A DNA stretch of 64,000 nucleotides from JBBRBB01 sp963830175 (lineage in GTDB: Bacteria; Bacteroidota; Bacteroidia; Chitinophagales; Chitinophagaceae), in assembly GCA_963830175.1 (NCBI GenBank), contig CAWHKV010000002.1, forward strand, positions 124,001 to 188,000, in the 5' to 3' direction. The number at the start of each line of letters is the position of its first letter. Positions within the stretch are counted from its first letter, which is position 1. A program made the position numbers and the translations under genes. This document shows, piece after piece, positions 18,063-26,876 of this stretch. The notes beneath the pieces are model-generated. The model was not told the origin of the DNA and ran no database searches. It worked only from the letters and a program-made list of their open reading frames with translations.

Positions 18063-18086
18063 AGCCACTGTAACAGTGGCTTTTTT
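18063..18086 (+). terminator. intrinsic terminator of the mini-gene
   Basis: GCCACTG pairs with CAGTGGC around a TAA loop (18064-18080), followed by six T. It points on the plus strand and ends just before the yidD stop on the other strand. Confidence 0.8.
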
Positions 18087-18089
18087 ATT

Positions 18090-18320
18090 TTATGGAACAG
18101 GGTCGAACCCGCTGCCTCCCCAGGGGTGGCACCTTAAAATTCTTCTGGCGGCCAGGTAACTCCCCTTAAATATGCCATGCTTTTTTAAGGCCTCAATTGC
18201 ATAATTAGAACAGGTTGGCTTAAACCTGCATTTTGGTCCCAAGATAGGAGAAATTACAAACTGGTAAATTTTAATGAGCCCGATAAATGGAAGACTTAAT
18301 ATGTACAACAGCTGTTTCAT
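18090..18320 (-). CDS. yidD: membrane protein insertion efficiency factor YidD
   Basis: This 76-residue protein shows the YidD pattern: an amphipathic N-terminus (LIKIYQFVISPILGPKCRF), then KPTCSNYAIEALKKHG and RILRCHPWGGSGFDPVP with three conserved cysteines. It assists YidC-dependent insertion of inner-membrane proteins. It overlaps rnpA by 4 nt; yidC itself is not next to it. Confidence 0.94.
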   Translation of the reverse strand: MKQLLYILSLPFIGLIKIYQFVISPILGPKCRFKPTCSNYAIEALKKHGIFKGSYLAARRILRCHPWGGSGFDPVP

Positions 18321-18700
18321 AAAGCATTCAATAATTTATCGAGTGCAAACTTCATCGCGTCTTTAACCTGCCAATAATCTGGCATTTGCTTATCAATGTA
18401 TAATATAAATAGTATAACAGATTTATTTTTAACGCAGGTTGTGTCTTTAATAACAGACTTCTCAGTTCTGTAGGCTTCTCTCAATAAACGTTTTATGCGG
18501 TTTCGTTGTGCAGCCAATTTAAAATTCTTTGAGCTTACACCAAAGCCGGCTTTTATAAGACCATCATCACCGGCGGCCATTTCCATATAAAAAATCTTCA
18601 ATGGAAATTGCAAAAATGAAGAGCCTTGCTTAAAAAGCATGTCTATATGCTTTTTGCTTTTCAGCTTTTCTTCCTTGTTATATGTTTGACGGGTGTGCAA
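18317..18700 (-). CDS. rnpA: ribonuclease P protein component
   Basis: The 127-residue protein has the RnpA core: YNKEEKLKSKKHIDMLFKQG and the RNR signature AAQRNRIKRLLREAYR near residues 65-80. The only workable start is TTG 18700, directly after an in-frame TAA; the next Met is too far into the fold. RnpA is the protein subunit of RNase P, which matures tRNA 5' ends. The rpmH-rnpA-yidD order is widely conserved. Confidence 0.92.
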   Translation of the reverse strand: MHTRQTYNKEEKLKSKKHIDMLFKQGSSFLQFPLKIFYMEMAAGDDGLIKAGFGVSSKNFKLAAQRNRIKRLLREAYRTEKSVIKDTTCVKNKSVILFILYIDKQMPDYWQVKDAMKFALDKLLNAL

Positions 18701-18772
18701 TTAAAAAAGCCTCATAATAAAATGAAGCTTCAAATATAATTTTAAATACCGGGTACCGGTAAATCACGCAGT

Positions 18773-18929
18773 CTACTTTAACTTAAGCTCGTCGCTAACA
18801 GTCAATTTATGACGGCCCTTTTGCACGTCGGCTGGCTAACACTTTACGTCCATTGGCGGTTTGCATGCGTTTGCGAAAACCATGAACATTTTTACGACGG
18901 CGATTATGTGGCTGATAAGTACGTTTCAT
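18773..18929 (-). CDS. rpmH: 50S ribosomal protein L34, with an apparent 1-nt frameshift
   Basis: From the ATG at 18929 the frame reads MKRTYQPHNRRRKNVHGF and continues as L34 to RRAKG. It then shifts to P-S-stop after 40 residues. Dropping one base from the AAAAGGGCC stretch near 18812-18820 restores RHKLTVSDELKLK and a normal 51-residue L34 ending at 18773. The span is 157 nt, one more than a multiple of three. L34 is a core ribosomal protein, so a sequence error is likely. It lies 72 nt upstream of rnpA in the usual order. Confidence 0.88.
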
Positions 18930-18950
18930 AACAAAATTTTAAACGGGTCG

Positions 18951-18958
18951 CAAAAGTA
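18951..18958 (-). promoter_or_regulatory. -7 promoter element for rpmH-rnpA-yidD
   Basis: The minus strand reads TACTTTTG, matching TAnnTTTG, 21 nt upstream of the rpmH ATG. A TTG 24 nt further upstream is slightly far for the -33 element. Confidence 0.5.
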
Positions 18959-19032
18959 AGGGTTTTTATTTTTACCTGCTAACAAAATAGGATTTTGACC
19001 TTAAATATTTGTGTTAATCTCTTGTTAGTCAA

Positions 19033-19863
19033 CTAAATTTTTTCAACAAAAATTTGTTTTGCATGAATGGGTTGACCATAGAAAGCAGCACCATGTTCAT
19101 TAAATTCCGTAGCATTTTCAGTTGTATAAAAACTAGTGTTTCCATTTCTTGAAAGTTGTGCATCCATTTCTGGATGCCTTTGTAAATAATTTGCCAGGCT
19201 GTTAGCGACTATTTCGCCCTGGGAAATTAATTTTATATCTACAGGTGTATATTCTACAATTTTATTCCAAAGCAAAGGGTAATGGGTGCATGCCAGCAAA
19301 AAAACGTCAATATTTTTTTGCTTATGCAACAGGTTTGAAATATGTTTTTTAACGAAATAATCAGCCCCATTACTTTCATGCTCATTGTTTTCTATTAAAG
19401 AAACCCATAGGGGGCATGCCTCCTGCACTACTTCCACATCATCAAAAAATTTTTTAATTTCTATGGGATATGAATTAGACAGCACTGTTCCTTTGGTTGC
19501 CAGAATGCCAACCTTACGAGACTTGGAATAATTGCCAATGACTTCAGCTGTTGGCCTGATTACACCCAATACCCGGCGATCTTTACCAATTTCATTTGCA
19601 TGCTTTTGCTGGATAGTTCGCAATGCTTTTGCAGAGGCAGTATTACAAGCGAGTATAACTAACGGGCACCCCTGGTTAAAAAACCATTGAACACTTTGCC
19701 AGGTATATTGATATACGCTGTCAAATGAGCGGTTGCCATACGGTGCGCGGGCATTATCGCCCATATACACGTAATCATATTGCGGTAACCGGTTTACTAT
19801 TTCTTTCAGCACAGTAAGTCCGCCATAGCCGGAGTCGAAAACCCCAATGGATTGTTGATGCAT
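19033..19863 (-). CDS. murI: glutamate racemase
   Basis: The ATG at 19863 is chosen over that at 19887, because the longer form would extend into the terminator hairpin. The 276-residue protein has SIGVFDSGYGGLTVLKEI at the start, the first catalytic cysteine in LACNTASAKALR and the second in LLACTHYPLL. MurI makes D-glutamate for peptidoglycan. It closes the conserved bamA-ompH-ompH-murI run. Confidence 0.94.
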   Translation of the reverse strand: MHQQSIGVFDSGYGGLTVLKEIVNRLPQYDYVYMGDNARAPYGNRSFDSVYQYTWQSVQWFFNQGCPLVILACNTASAKALRTIQQKHANEIGKDRRVLGVIRPTAEVIGNYSKSRKVGILATKGTVLSNSYPIEIKKFFDDVEVVQEACPLWVSLIENNEHESNGADYFVKKHISNLLHKQKNIDVFLLACTHYPLLWNKIVEYTPVDIKLISQGEIVANSLANYLQRHPEMDAQLSRNGNTSFYTTENATEFNEHGAAFYGQPIHAKQIFVEKI

Positions 19864-19876
19864 ATGCCGCAAAAAT

Positions 19877-19911
19877 AAAAAAACCATTCTGCGTTACCAG
19901 AATGGTTTTTT
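19877..19911. terminator. bidirectional terminator between ompH and murI
   Basis: CCATTCTG pairs with CAGAATGG around a 6-nt loop (19884-19905), flanked by seven A and six T. The arrangement works on both strands. On the minus strand it ends 13 nt before the murI start codon. Confidence 0.8.
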
Positions 19912-19930
19912 ATGCATTAATAAAGTACAA

Positions 19931-20509
19931 TTATTTATTTACACCATTTGGCGTGCTTGCCGGTGCACCGCCTAATTCTGGTGGTAGAGAAATGTTTAAT
20001 TCTTTTGCTACAAGCGGAAAAATATTTTCAACTGCAGATGAACCTACCTCGTATGTGTTAGGTTTTAGTATCAGCGTATATTTCTTTGAATCGAGTATTT
20101 TTTTATATGCTTCAGCAACCTTTTCGTATAAAGGCTGGGCAAGGGAGCCTCTTTTATTGTCAGATTTGTTCTGTGCTATTTGTTGCCAGTAAACTAGGTT
20201 AAAAGCTATTTGCTGACGCTGACTATTAGTATAATCCAGCACCGCTTTTGGTTTGTTAGCAGCTGAATCTGATTTAAAAGTACTGTCGAGGCGTTTATAC
20301 TCGTTCTGGTAAATTTCGTATTCACTGCCCAGGGAATCCCTGTCGTAAATCTGAGTGAGACTGTCAACCGCCCTATAGCCAGGCATTGCCTGCACCATCA
20401 AATCAATATCGAATACACCGATTTTGATTGTTGAAGCTTGTGCTGATGCATTGGTTGCAGTGGATAAAGACCCTACAAGAACCATCACCGCAAATAAAAC
20501 CTTTTTCAT
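19931..20509 (-). CDS. OmpH/Skp family periplasmic chaperone (second copy)
   Basis: The 192-residue protein has a signal peptide ending around residue 24 (ASAQA). The OmpH start IKIGVFDIDLMVQAMPGYRAVD follows, then a long helical, Lys/Gln-rich segment that would form the Skp tentacles. A Pro-rich tail follows. Skp-type trimers hold unfolded outer-membrane proteins on the way to BamA, whose gene is two positions upstream. It lies 33 nt after the first OmpH gene. Confidence 0.87.
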   Translation of the reverse strand: MKKVLFAVMVLVGSLSTATNASAQASTIKIGVFDIDLMVQAMPGYRAVDSLTQIYDRDSLGSEYEIYQNEYKRLDSTFKSDSAANKPKAVLDYTNSQRQQIAFNLVYWQQIAQNKSDNKRGSLAQPLYEKVAEAYKKILDSKKYTLILKPNTYEVGSSAVENIFPLVAKELNISLPPELGGAPASTPNGVNK

Positions 20510-20542
20510 TTGTTGATTTTTATATTTGATTGTTTTTAAACG

Positions 20543-21058
20543 CTAATCTTTTACACCCAGTTCGCGCAGTACATCTGTGCTGCGGTCTAATTTTGGGTCG
20601 GCAAATATAACAGTAATTCCCTCACTTTTATCAAGGATGAAATCGTAACCGCGTGCAATTGCCATTTTTTGCACAACGTTATAAACTTTGTCCTGCACGG
20701 GTTTCACAAGTTTTTGTCTTTCTTTAAAAAGATCGCCTTCGTATCCAAACCTGCGTTTTTGCAGGTCGCGCAATTCTTTTTCCTTATTAAATAATTCATC
20801 TTCTCTTTTCTTTTTCAGGTCGTCACTTAACATGTATTGTTCGGCTTCATAGTTTTTATACATCTGGTTAAGTTGTGCCTGCAGGTTATCGATTTCTTTT
20901 TGCCATTGTTCACTTATGTCGCGCAGCTTTTCGTCTGCATCGGTATATTCTTTCATTTTACTTAGAATATACTTAGTATCTATTATCGCATACCGCTGTG
21001 CCTGAGCATAGCCTGTGGCAAAAAAGGCGATCACAATCAACAAAACAATTTTCTTCAT
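20543..21058 (-). CDS. OmpH/Skp family periplasmic chaperone (first copy)
   Basis: A 171-residue protein with a signal peptide (GYAQAQ) and the OmpH motif YAIIDTKYILSKMKEY near residue 23. A charged coiled-coil region spans residues 40-125 (EKELRDLQKRRFGYEGDLF). The C-terminus VQKMAIARGYDFILDKSEG is typical of Skp. It is predicted to be a periplasmic chaperone for outer-membrane proteins, encoded 92 nt downstream of bamA. Confidence 0.9.
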   Translation of the reverse strand: MKKIVLLIVIAFFATGYAQAQRYAIIDTKYILSKMKEYTDADEKLRDISEQWQKEIDNLQAQLNQMYKNYEAEQYMLSDDLKKKREDELFNKEKELRDLQKRRFGYEGDLFKERQKLVKPVQDKVYNVVQKMAIARGYDFILDKSEGITVIFADPKLDRSTDVLRELGVKD

Positions 21059-21150
21059 AGTTAATTTTTTAAAGTGCCTTATTTTTTAATAAGACAAAAA
21101 TGTATAAAAATTAATCAATAACAATGCGTTAAATAACTGATTTTTTGCGA

Positions 21151-23901
21151 TTAATCTGGTTCAAACCCAAGCATAAAGGTGAACCTAGATGCATCTTTAA
21201 AGGAACCGTTGGTATTAAATCTGTCCAACCCTACACCGTAATCAAATCCTAGTAAACCAAACATAGGCAGGAAGAAACGCATACCAACACCTACAGATCT
21301 TCTTAAACGGAAAGGATTATAATCTTTAAAGGAATACCAACCATTAGCAGCTTCAAAGAACGTAAGACCATATATGGTACTGCTTGATGCAAGGCTGAAA
21401 GGGTAACGCATTTCCAGCGTATATTTATTAAAGATGGTGAAATATTGGGATGCAGCCTGTTGGTCGGGGTTTATACGCGGATCTGAATTTTCATAAACCG
21501 GGTAGCCTCTTTGCGCAATAATATCATATCCTAATAACGCATAACTGTTGCTTATACCTGCATCGCCAACCTGGAATCTTTCAAAAGGAGAAATGTTAAG
21601 CTTGTCATTGTACCTGCCAATGAAACCGTATTTAGCAGCAACTTTCAACACGAATTGTTTGTTCTTGTCTTCACCTTTTGCACGGCCCAATGGAACATAC
21701 CATTCGCTGTTAAAGCGCCATTTGTGATATTCAACCCATTTATAAGGATTATCAGATGTAATAAGGCCCGGATCTATTAATGAATATGGCGGTGTTAGCT
21801 GCAGCGTTAGTGCAAAGCTCGACCCTGTTCTTGGAAAAATTTGCTGATCTAAAGAGAAACGTTGCAGGGCAAATTTCAAACTTACGTTGTTTGAAAAACC
21901 ATTATTAAATCCTGGTAAACTCCTTGCATCTATATAATAATTCTTTAGCTGGTACAACGCGTAATTAAAAGTAACACCGGTAGAAAAATAATCATCCGGC
22001 CATTTCAATTGTTTGGAATAACCCAGCGAAAATCCGGTTGTTTTAAAGAATGAGGTATCCGCAGCAGTTTTGGAATAGCGCCCGGTGCGGTAATCATATG
22101 CCTGTGCAAACTTGGTATCGTATAAACTCACTGATAATGCGTTTCTTTTTTTACCACCAAACCATGGTTCGGTAAATGACGCATTGTAAGACCGGTAGGC
22201 TCTGCCATTGCTCTGTACGCGAATACTTAGTTTTTGGCCGTCACCAACAGGTAAAGGATCCCATGCTTTTTTATTAAAAATGTTATTAATAGAAAAGTTG
22301 TTGAAGGAAACGCCAAGCGTACCAGTTAGTCCGATGCCGCCACCAAAGCCCGCACTAAGTTCCAGCTGGTCACTGCTTCGTTCTTCTACCGTCCAGTTTA
22401 CATCTACAGTTCCTTCTTCTACATTGGGAACAATATTGGGAACAATTTTTTCCTGGTCAAAAAATCCAAGATTTGCTATTTCTCGCTGTGAACGTATAAG
22501 ATCTGAACGGCTGAACTTTTCACCCGGAAGGGTTCTTAATTCCCGGCGTATTACGTGTTCTTTTGTTCTATCGTTACCCGCAATGGTAATATTCTTAAAG
22601 GTGGCCTGTGCGCCTTCCTGTATTCTTATTTCAAAATCGATGGTATCATTATAAACAGCGGTTTCAATGGCATTTATCTGGAAGAACAGGTAACCGTCAT
22701 CCATATAAAGTCCACTGATGTCGCCACCTTCCGGTGCCAGTGTCTTCCCTAATTTTTTATTTAGGATATCTAGATTATAAGTATCGCCTTTTTTTATTCC
22801 AAGAATTACTGTAAGTAATGAATCTGAATAAAGGGTATTTCCCTTCCATGAAATATCGCCAAAATAGTACTTGCGACCTTCTTCAACTTTTAGGTCAATA
22901 TTCATGTTGCCCTTTTTATTAAAGGTTTGGGCATCATCCGTAATAATGGCATCTCTAAAACCAAGGGCATTATAAAATTCTATTACTCGAAGTTTGTCTT
23001 CTTCGTATTTTGTTTCATCGAATTTTGCAGAAGAGAATGGTTTTATTCGAATGTACGGTTCAACTAACTGGCGCGTTTTGGTGTAAGTAAAATATCCTTT
23101 CTCTGCCAGGTAATCTGAAAAGGTATAAACTTCGGGATCGAACACCCCGCTGCCTTTATCGGGAAACAGCGTTATGCGAGACATTTCTTTTGTGTCTTTT
23201 AATTTGCCTTTTAGTTTTGAATCGCTGATTGTATTGCCCGCAAAATTGATCTCATTGATCTTAACTTTTTCCCCCTGGTCTATATTAAAAACAAGTATAG
23301 AAGAGTTTTGCTGAGAGGTATCTTTTCTTTCATTAACAGAAACGGTAATGTTCCTGTATCCTTTTTCGGTATAATATTTTTTTATAGCCTCGCTGGAAGT
23401 TCTTTTAAGATTTTCTGTAATAACCCTGCCCACTACCAGGCCAGATTTGGTCGACAGTTCATCTGCCTCACTTTTCTTAATGCCTTCAAATTTAAATGTC
23501 GAAAGGCGTGGCCTTTCTGTAACACTTATTTCAAGCGAAATTTCATCACCCCTTAACTCTGTAATGTATACAGCCACATCGCTAAAGTAATTTTGCTGCC
23601 ACAATTTGGTGATGGCTTTTGAAAAGTCATCGCCCCCGGGAATCAAAATTTCATCACCCACATTTAACCCGGAAACAGAAAGCAACAGTGCTTCATCAAA
23701 GTATTGATTACCTGTAACCTTTACCTCTTTAACCTTGTACTTTTTGGGGTTCTTCTGTTGAAAAATATTGATGAGGTCGGGATTAAGTGTGGTAACCGGA
23801 ACGGTATCAGTACTATTTTCATTTAGCTGCTGGGCGTGGGTTGCAGGTTCAATTGTCAAAAGAAAAATTATGACAAAAAGAAATTTTATGGTATGGTGCA
23901 T
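21151..23901 (-). CDS. bamA: outer membrane protein assembly factor BamA
   Basis: The 916-residue protein has a signal peptide and a string of POTRA domains over residues about 55-500 (EVKVTGNQYFDEALLLSVSG begins the first; RRELRTLPGEKFSRSDLIRS is in the last). A C-terminal 16-stranded barrel follows, with the QRGYPVYENSD region and the terminal FTMLGFEPD. The length exceeds E. coli BamA (about 800), as usual in Bacteroidota. BamA folds and inserts outer-membrane beta-barrels; the two OmpH chaperones downstream fit this role. Confidence 0.94.
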   Translation of the reverse strand: MHHTIKFLFVIIFLLTIEPATHAQQLNENSTDTVPVTTLNPDLINIFQQKNPKKYKVKEVKVTGNQYFDEALLLSVSGLNVGDEILIPGGDDFSKAITKLWQQNYFSDVAVYITELRGDEISLEISVTERPRLSTFKFEGIKKSEADELSTKSGLVVGRVITENLKRTSSEAIKKYYTEKGYRNITVSVNERKDTSQQNSSILVFNIDQGEKVKINEINFAGNTISDSKLKGKLKDTKEMSRITLFPDKGSGVFDPEVYTFSDYLAEKGYFTYTKTRQLVEPYIRIKPFSSAKFDETKYEEDKLRVIEFYNALGFRDAIITDDAQTFNKKGNMNIDLKVEEGRKYYFGDISWKGNTLYSDSLLTVILGIKKGDTYNLDILNKKLGKTLAPEGGDISGLYMDDGYLFFQINAIETAVYNDTIDFEIRIQEGAQATFKNITIAGNDRTKEHVIRRELRTLPGEKFSRSDLIRSQREIANLGFFDQEKIVPNIVPNVEEGTVDVNWTVEERSSDQLELSAGFGGGIGLTGTLGVSFNNFSINNIFNKKAWDPLPVGDGQKLSIRVQSNGRAYRSYNASFTEPWFGGKKRNALSVSLYDTKFAQAYDYRTGRYSKTAADTSFFKTTGFSLGYSKQLKWPDDYFSTGVTFNYALYQLKNYYIDARSLPGFNNGFSNNVSLKFALQRFSLDQQIFPRTGSSFALTLQLTPPYSLIDPGLITSDNPYKWVEYHKWRFNSEWYVPLGRAKGEDKNKQFVLKVAAKYGFIGRYNDKLNISPFERFQVGDAGISNSYALLGYDIIAQRGYPVYENSDPRINPDQQAASQYFTIFNKYTLEMRYPFSLASSSTIYGLTFFEAANGWYSFKDYNPFRLRRSVGVGMRFFLPMFGLLGFDYGVGLDRFNTNGSFKDASRFTFMLGFEPD

Positions 23902-24090
23902 GCCTCTGAAAATGTTTATGATCTTATCCGCGGGTAAAACTTAGAACTTTTTGGTTGCTTTTCGCACATAAGTGCGGCAAATTAACCGTATTATTTAAAA
24001 GTGTTTGTTAAATCAAACCCTTGCATAGAATTCTGAAAATATTGGCGAAACTAAGCGTTTGTGCAAATTGAATTTCATCTTTTTTAATGC

Positions 24091-24852
24091 CTAATGCATT
24101 AAGTGTGGTTGCTGCAATTGATCACCAGTTTTTCCAAAGCGTCTTTCGCGACTTTGAAAATCAATTACCGCCTCAAAGAGATTTTCTTTTTTAAAATCGG
24201 GCCAACGGGTATTGGTAAAATATAGTTCGGCATATGCCAGCTGGTAAAGTAAAAAGTTACTGATGCGATATTCGCCGCTGGTTCTTATCATTAATTCAGG
24301 GTCGGGAAAATTACTGGTTGACAGGTAGCTCTCGAGTGTATATTGATTAATGCTTGCAGGATCTACAATACCCGCCTGAACATCGAATGCAATGTTTTTT
24401 ACAGCATTAACCAGCTCCCACCGGCTGCTATAACTCAAGGCCATTATAAGGTTGAATTTAGTATTATGGCTTGTTTCTGCCAGGGCTTCTTCAAGTTCGC
24501 GCCGGGCATAATCTGGAAGCATTTCCAAATCGCCAATAACATGCAGCTTAATATTGTTCTTGTTGAGGGTAGATACTTCTTTTCTAACGGTATTTACAAG
24601 CAATTCCATTAATCCATCCACTTCGTTTTTCGGACGGTCCCAATTTTCGGTGCTGAAAGCATATAATGTAAGATATTCAATGCCCAGTTCTGCACAACCC
24701 TCTAAAATGCTTCTTACACTTTCCACGCCATGAAAATGACCGTACAGCCTGTCTTGTCCTTTTTCTTTGGCCCACCTGCCGTTGCCATCCATTATAACAG
24801 CTATGTGGCGGGGTAAAGCATTCAGGTCTATTTTATCTTTCAAATTGTCCAT
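24091..24852 (-). CDS. uppS: isoprenyl (undecaprenyl diphosphate) transferase
   Basis: The 253-residue protein has the UppS active site HIAVIMDGNGRWAKEKG with catalytic Asp22. It also has TLYAFSTENWDRPKNEV, and RTSGEYRISNFLLYQLAYAE near residue 200. It condenses isopentenyl diphosphate onto farnesyl diphosphate to give the C55 lipid carrier for cell-wall synthesis. A good promoter lies directly upstream. Confidence 0.95.
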   Translation of the reverse strand: MDNLKDKIDLNALPRHIAVIMDGNGRWAKEKGQDRLYGHFHGVESVRSILEGCAELGIEYLTLYAFSTENWDRPKNEVDGLMELLVNTVRKEVSTLNKNNIKLHVIGDLEMLPDYARRELEEALAETSHNTKFNLIMALSYSSRWELVNAVKNIAFDVQAGIVDPASINQYTLESYLSTSNFPDPELMIRTSGEYRISNFLLYQLAYAELYFTNTRWPDFKKENLFEAVIDFQSRERRFGKTGDQLQQPHLMH

Positions 24853-24869
24853 GCTGCATTATTGCTGCA

Positions 24870-24901
24870 CAAAGGTAGTAAAACATTAATGCTGCCCGCA
24901 A
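24870..24901 (-). promoter_or_regulatory. promoter of uppS (-33 TTG, -7 TACCTTTG)
   Basis: On the minus strand TTG (24901-24899) is followed after 21 nt by TACCTTTG (24877-24870). This matches the Bacteroidota promoter consensus at normal spacing, 17 nt upstream of the uppS start codon. Confidence 0.65.
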
Positions 24902-24963
24902 GAAATGTAAGCGGTAAAATGTTATAGAAATACGATGATTTATTATTGCCCGGAATGCTTTTG

Positions 24964-25821
24964 CTAATCAGGGGAGGGGCATTTATAAGAATTCAGGTTT
25001 AGAGAAACACCTACATGAAACATGGCATACGCATCCTTTTGGGTGCTGTTTCCACGTTGGCGGCCCTTAACGCCCATGGGTATGGGACTTGTTTCATAAC
25101 TGCGATCCTGTAAAAGAAAAGCAACGGATGGTGAACCGTCAGGTAAAGGCGGAAATGCTTCTGCACCGGCATAATTGGTACTTACATCATCCAGGTAATC
25201 TGTATTGGTAAAACGGTAACCTGCTTCTGCAAATACGTTTAAAGATTCATTAAGGCTATATTTAAAACCTACCGTTGCCGGAATGCAAAGGGCCATGGTG
25301 CTGTAAGGTTTTTTATCAGGGTAAAGGCTTGAGCCCTGACCTTCGGTGCCTAATGGCCGTAGAAAATATTTTTCGTCGTACAGGTAAGCATATGGATCGA
25401 AAGACATAACTCCCACCCCTAATGAAACATAAGGTGTGTAATGAAAACCCTTAACGCCCGGGATAAACCGGAAGAAATTAAAATAACCACTGGCTGAAAG
25501 TTCCCAAAGATTGGTATTGAAACTAAGGTTACGCCTTATCTCAACAGGATTTTTACTATATATGTCTGAATAAGCTAGAAAAGCATAATCAGCTGCAATT
25601 TTAAGCCCTATGTAATTGTTGAATTGTTTTAAAAAAAATATTCCTCCAGAGAATTTTGGCCTATTAAACTGGGCTTTGGTATTCAGGTCTCCGAAGTAAT
25701 TAGCCAGGCCTACGCCTACACCAAATTCACCATCATGTTTATAACTTTCATACAACTGAGCGCGGGAAACCCCTGTATGAAACAATACCACAACCATTAA
25801 AACACAAAAATTCCTCACCAT
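24964..25821 (-). CDS. DUF6089 family outer-membrane beta-barrel protein
   Basis: The 285-residue protein has a signal peptide ending near residue 21 (SRAQL). The family start GEFGVGVGLANYFGDLNTK follows, then alternating aromatic beta-strands (YTPYVSLGVGVMSFDPYAY, NVFAEAGYRFTNTDYLDDV) of a small outer-membrane barrel. In Bacteroidota this family regularly sits between nadK and uppS/bamA, as here. Function is unknown; its place beside bamA suggests an envelope role. Confidence 0.82.
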   Translation of the reverse strand: MVRNFCVLMVVVLFHTGVSRAQLYESYKHDGEFGVGVGLANYFGDLNTKAQFNRPKFSGGIFFLKQFNNYIGLKIAADYAFLAYSDIYSKNPVEIRRNLSFNTNLWELSASGYFNFFRFIPGVKGFHYTPYVSLGVGVMSFDPYAYLYDEKYFLRPLGTEGQGSSLYPDKKPYSTMALCIPATVGFKYSLNESLNVFAEAGYRFTNTDYLDDVSTNYAGAEAFPPLPDGSPSVAFLLQDRSYETSPIPMGVKGRQRGNSTQKDAYAMFHVGVSLNLNSYKCPSPD

Positions 25822-25932
25822 ACAATCAATTTATAAATAATTATAACGACCAAAAGTCTTATTTCTTGTGCAATTAATGTTCTAACTGCCAGAAATGAAA
25901 ATTTTATGGGTAAAAATTGTGTAAGTAATGGA

Positions 25933-26799
25933 TTAATTTCTTTTATCTAACCCCCAGGTAAGTTTTGTTCTTAACGTAGAAAGAAAATTGTTTTCAAACA
26001 GTCGTACCAGGTGAATATCAAATTTTTCGCGCTTTACTGCAAGTTCAAGATCAACATCCACAATTTCACGGCGCGCATCTAATGCGCAGATGAATTGCTG
26101 GCTTCGGCTTTCAATCTCAAAAGAAATTACATTACTGTCAGGCACAATAATAGGTCTTACATTAAGGTTGTGCGGGGCAATAGGCGTAATTACAAAGCTT
26201 GATGATTCAGGAAAAACAATTGGCCCATTGCAACTCATGCTGTAGCCTGTAGACCCAGTTGGGGTAGAAACAATAACACCATCACTCCAATACGTATTTA
26301 AAAACTCACCATTAAGATAGGTGTGAATTTTAATCATGGGTGAGGTATCTCTTTTATGAATAGCAAATTCATTAAGGGCAAAAGGTGTTTCACCAAAAAG
26401 AGGCGAACTGGAGGAAAGGTGGAGCAAACTTCTTTTATCTATAACATAGGTTTTATTAACCAGCGAATCTACAAGTGCAACAAGTTCATCTTTACCTATG
26501 CCGGCCAAAAAACCGAGCCTGCCATAATTTACACCTACCACAGGTATTTTTTTGTCTCCAATTAGTGTTACAGCATCCAGCATGGTTCCATCACCACCCA
26601 GGCTAATAATAAAATCTATAGATTGATCAAGATCATTTCCATCAGAAAACCAACCATGTTTTTGATTGCTTCCCGTAAAATTCATTAAAGAATTGTGCAA
26701 AACATATGCGATGTCGTTTTTTTCAAGCAGAAGCGTTAATTCTGCCAGCTCAATCAGCAGGTCTTGTTCCAATCCCCGGCTATAAATGGCAATTTTCAT
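25933..26799 (-). CDS. nadK: NAD kinase
   Basis: The 288-residue protein carries the NAD kinase GGDGTML motif (residues 68-74). It also has NYGRLGFLAG, NEFAIHKRD and the second glycine-rich motif STPTGSTGYSMSCNGP. It phosphorylates NAD to NADP using ATP. It is part of the conserved run from the CBS gene to bamA. Confidence 0.95.
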   Translation of the reverse strand: MKIAIYSRGLEQDLLIELAELTLLLEKNDIAYVLHNSLMNFTGSNQKHGWFSDGNDLDQSIDFIISLGGDGTMLDAVTLIGDKKIPVVGVNYGRLGFLAGIGKDELVALVDSLVNKTYVIDKRSLLHLSSSSPLFGETPFALNEFAIHKRDTSPMIKIHTYLNGEFLNTYWSDGVIVSTPTGSTGYSMSCNGPIVFPESSSFVITPIAPHNLNVRPIIVPDSNVISFEIESRSQQFICALDARREIVDVDLELAVKREKFDIHLVRLFENNFLSTLRTKLTWGLDKRN

Positions 26800-26876
26800 T
26801 ATTCAAATTTTTGCCTTACTAAGCAATAATACCCGCCCGTTCAATTACAAACATGTGCAGTGAAAAGTATCAAAAT

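Noticed and set aside
22208..22654. 148-residue plus-strand frame inside bamA
   Set aside because: It is a reverse-frame shadow of the BamA barrel region.
23963..23976. CGCAC-ATAA-GTGCG hairpin between uppS and bamA as a terminator
   Set aside because: On the transcribed strand it is followed by AAAAGC rather than a T tract.
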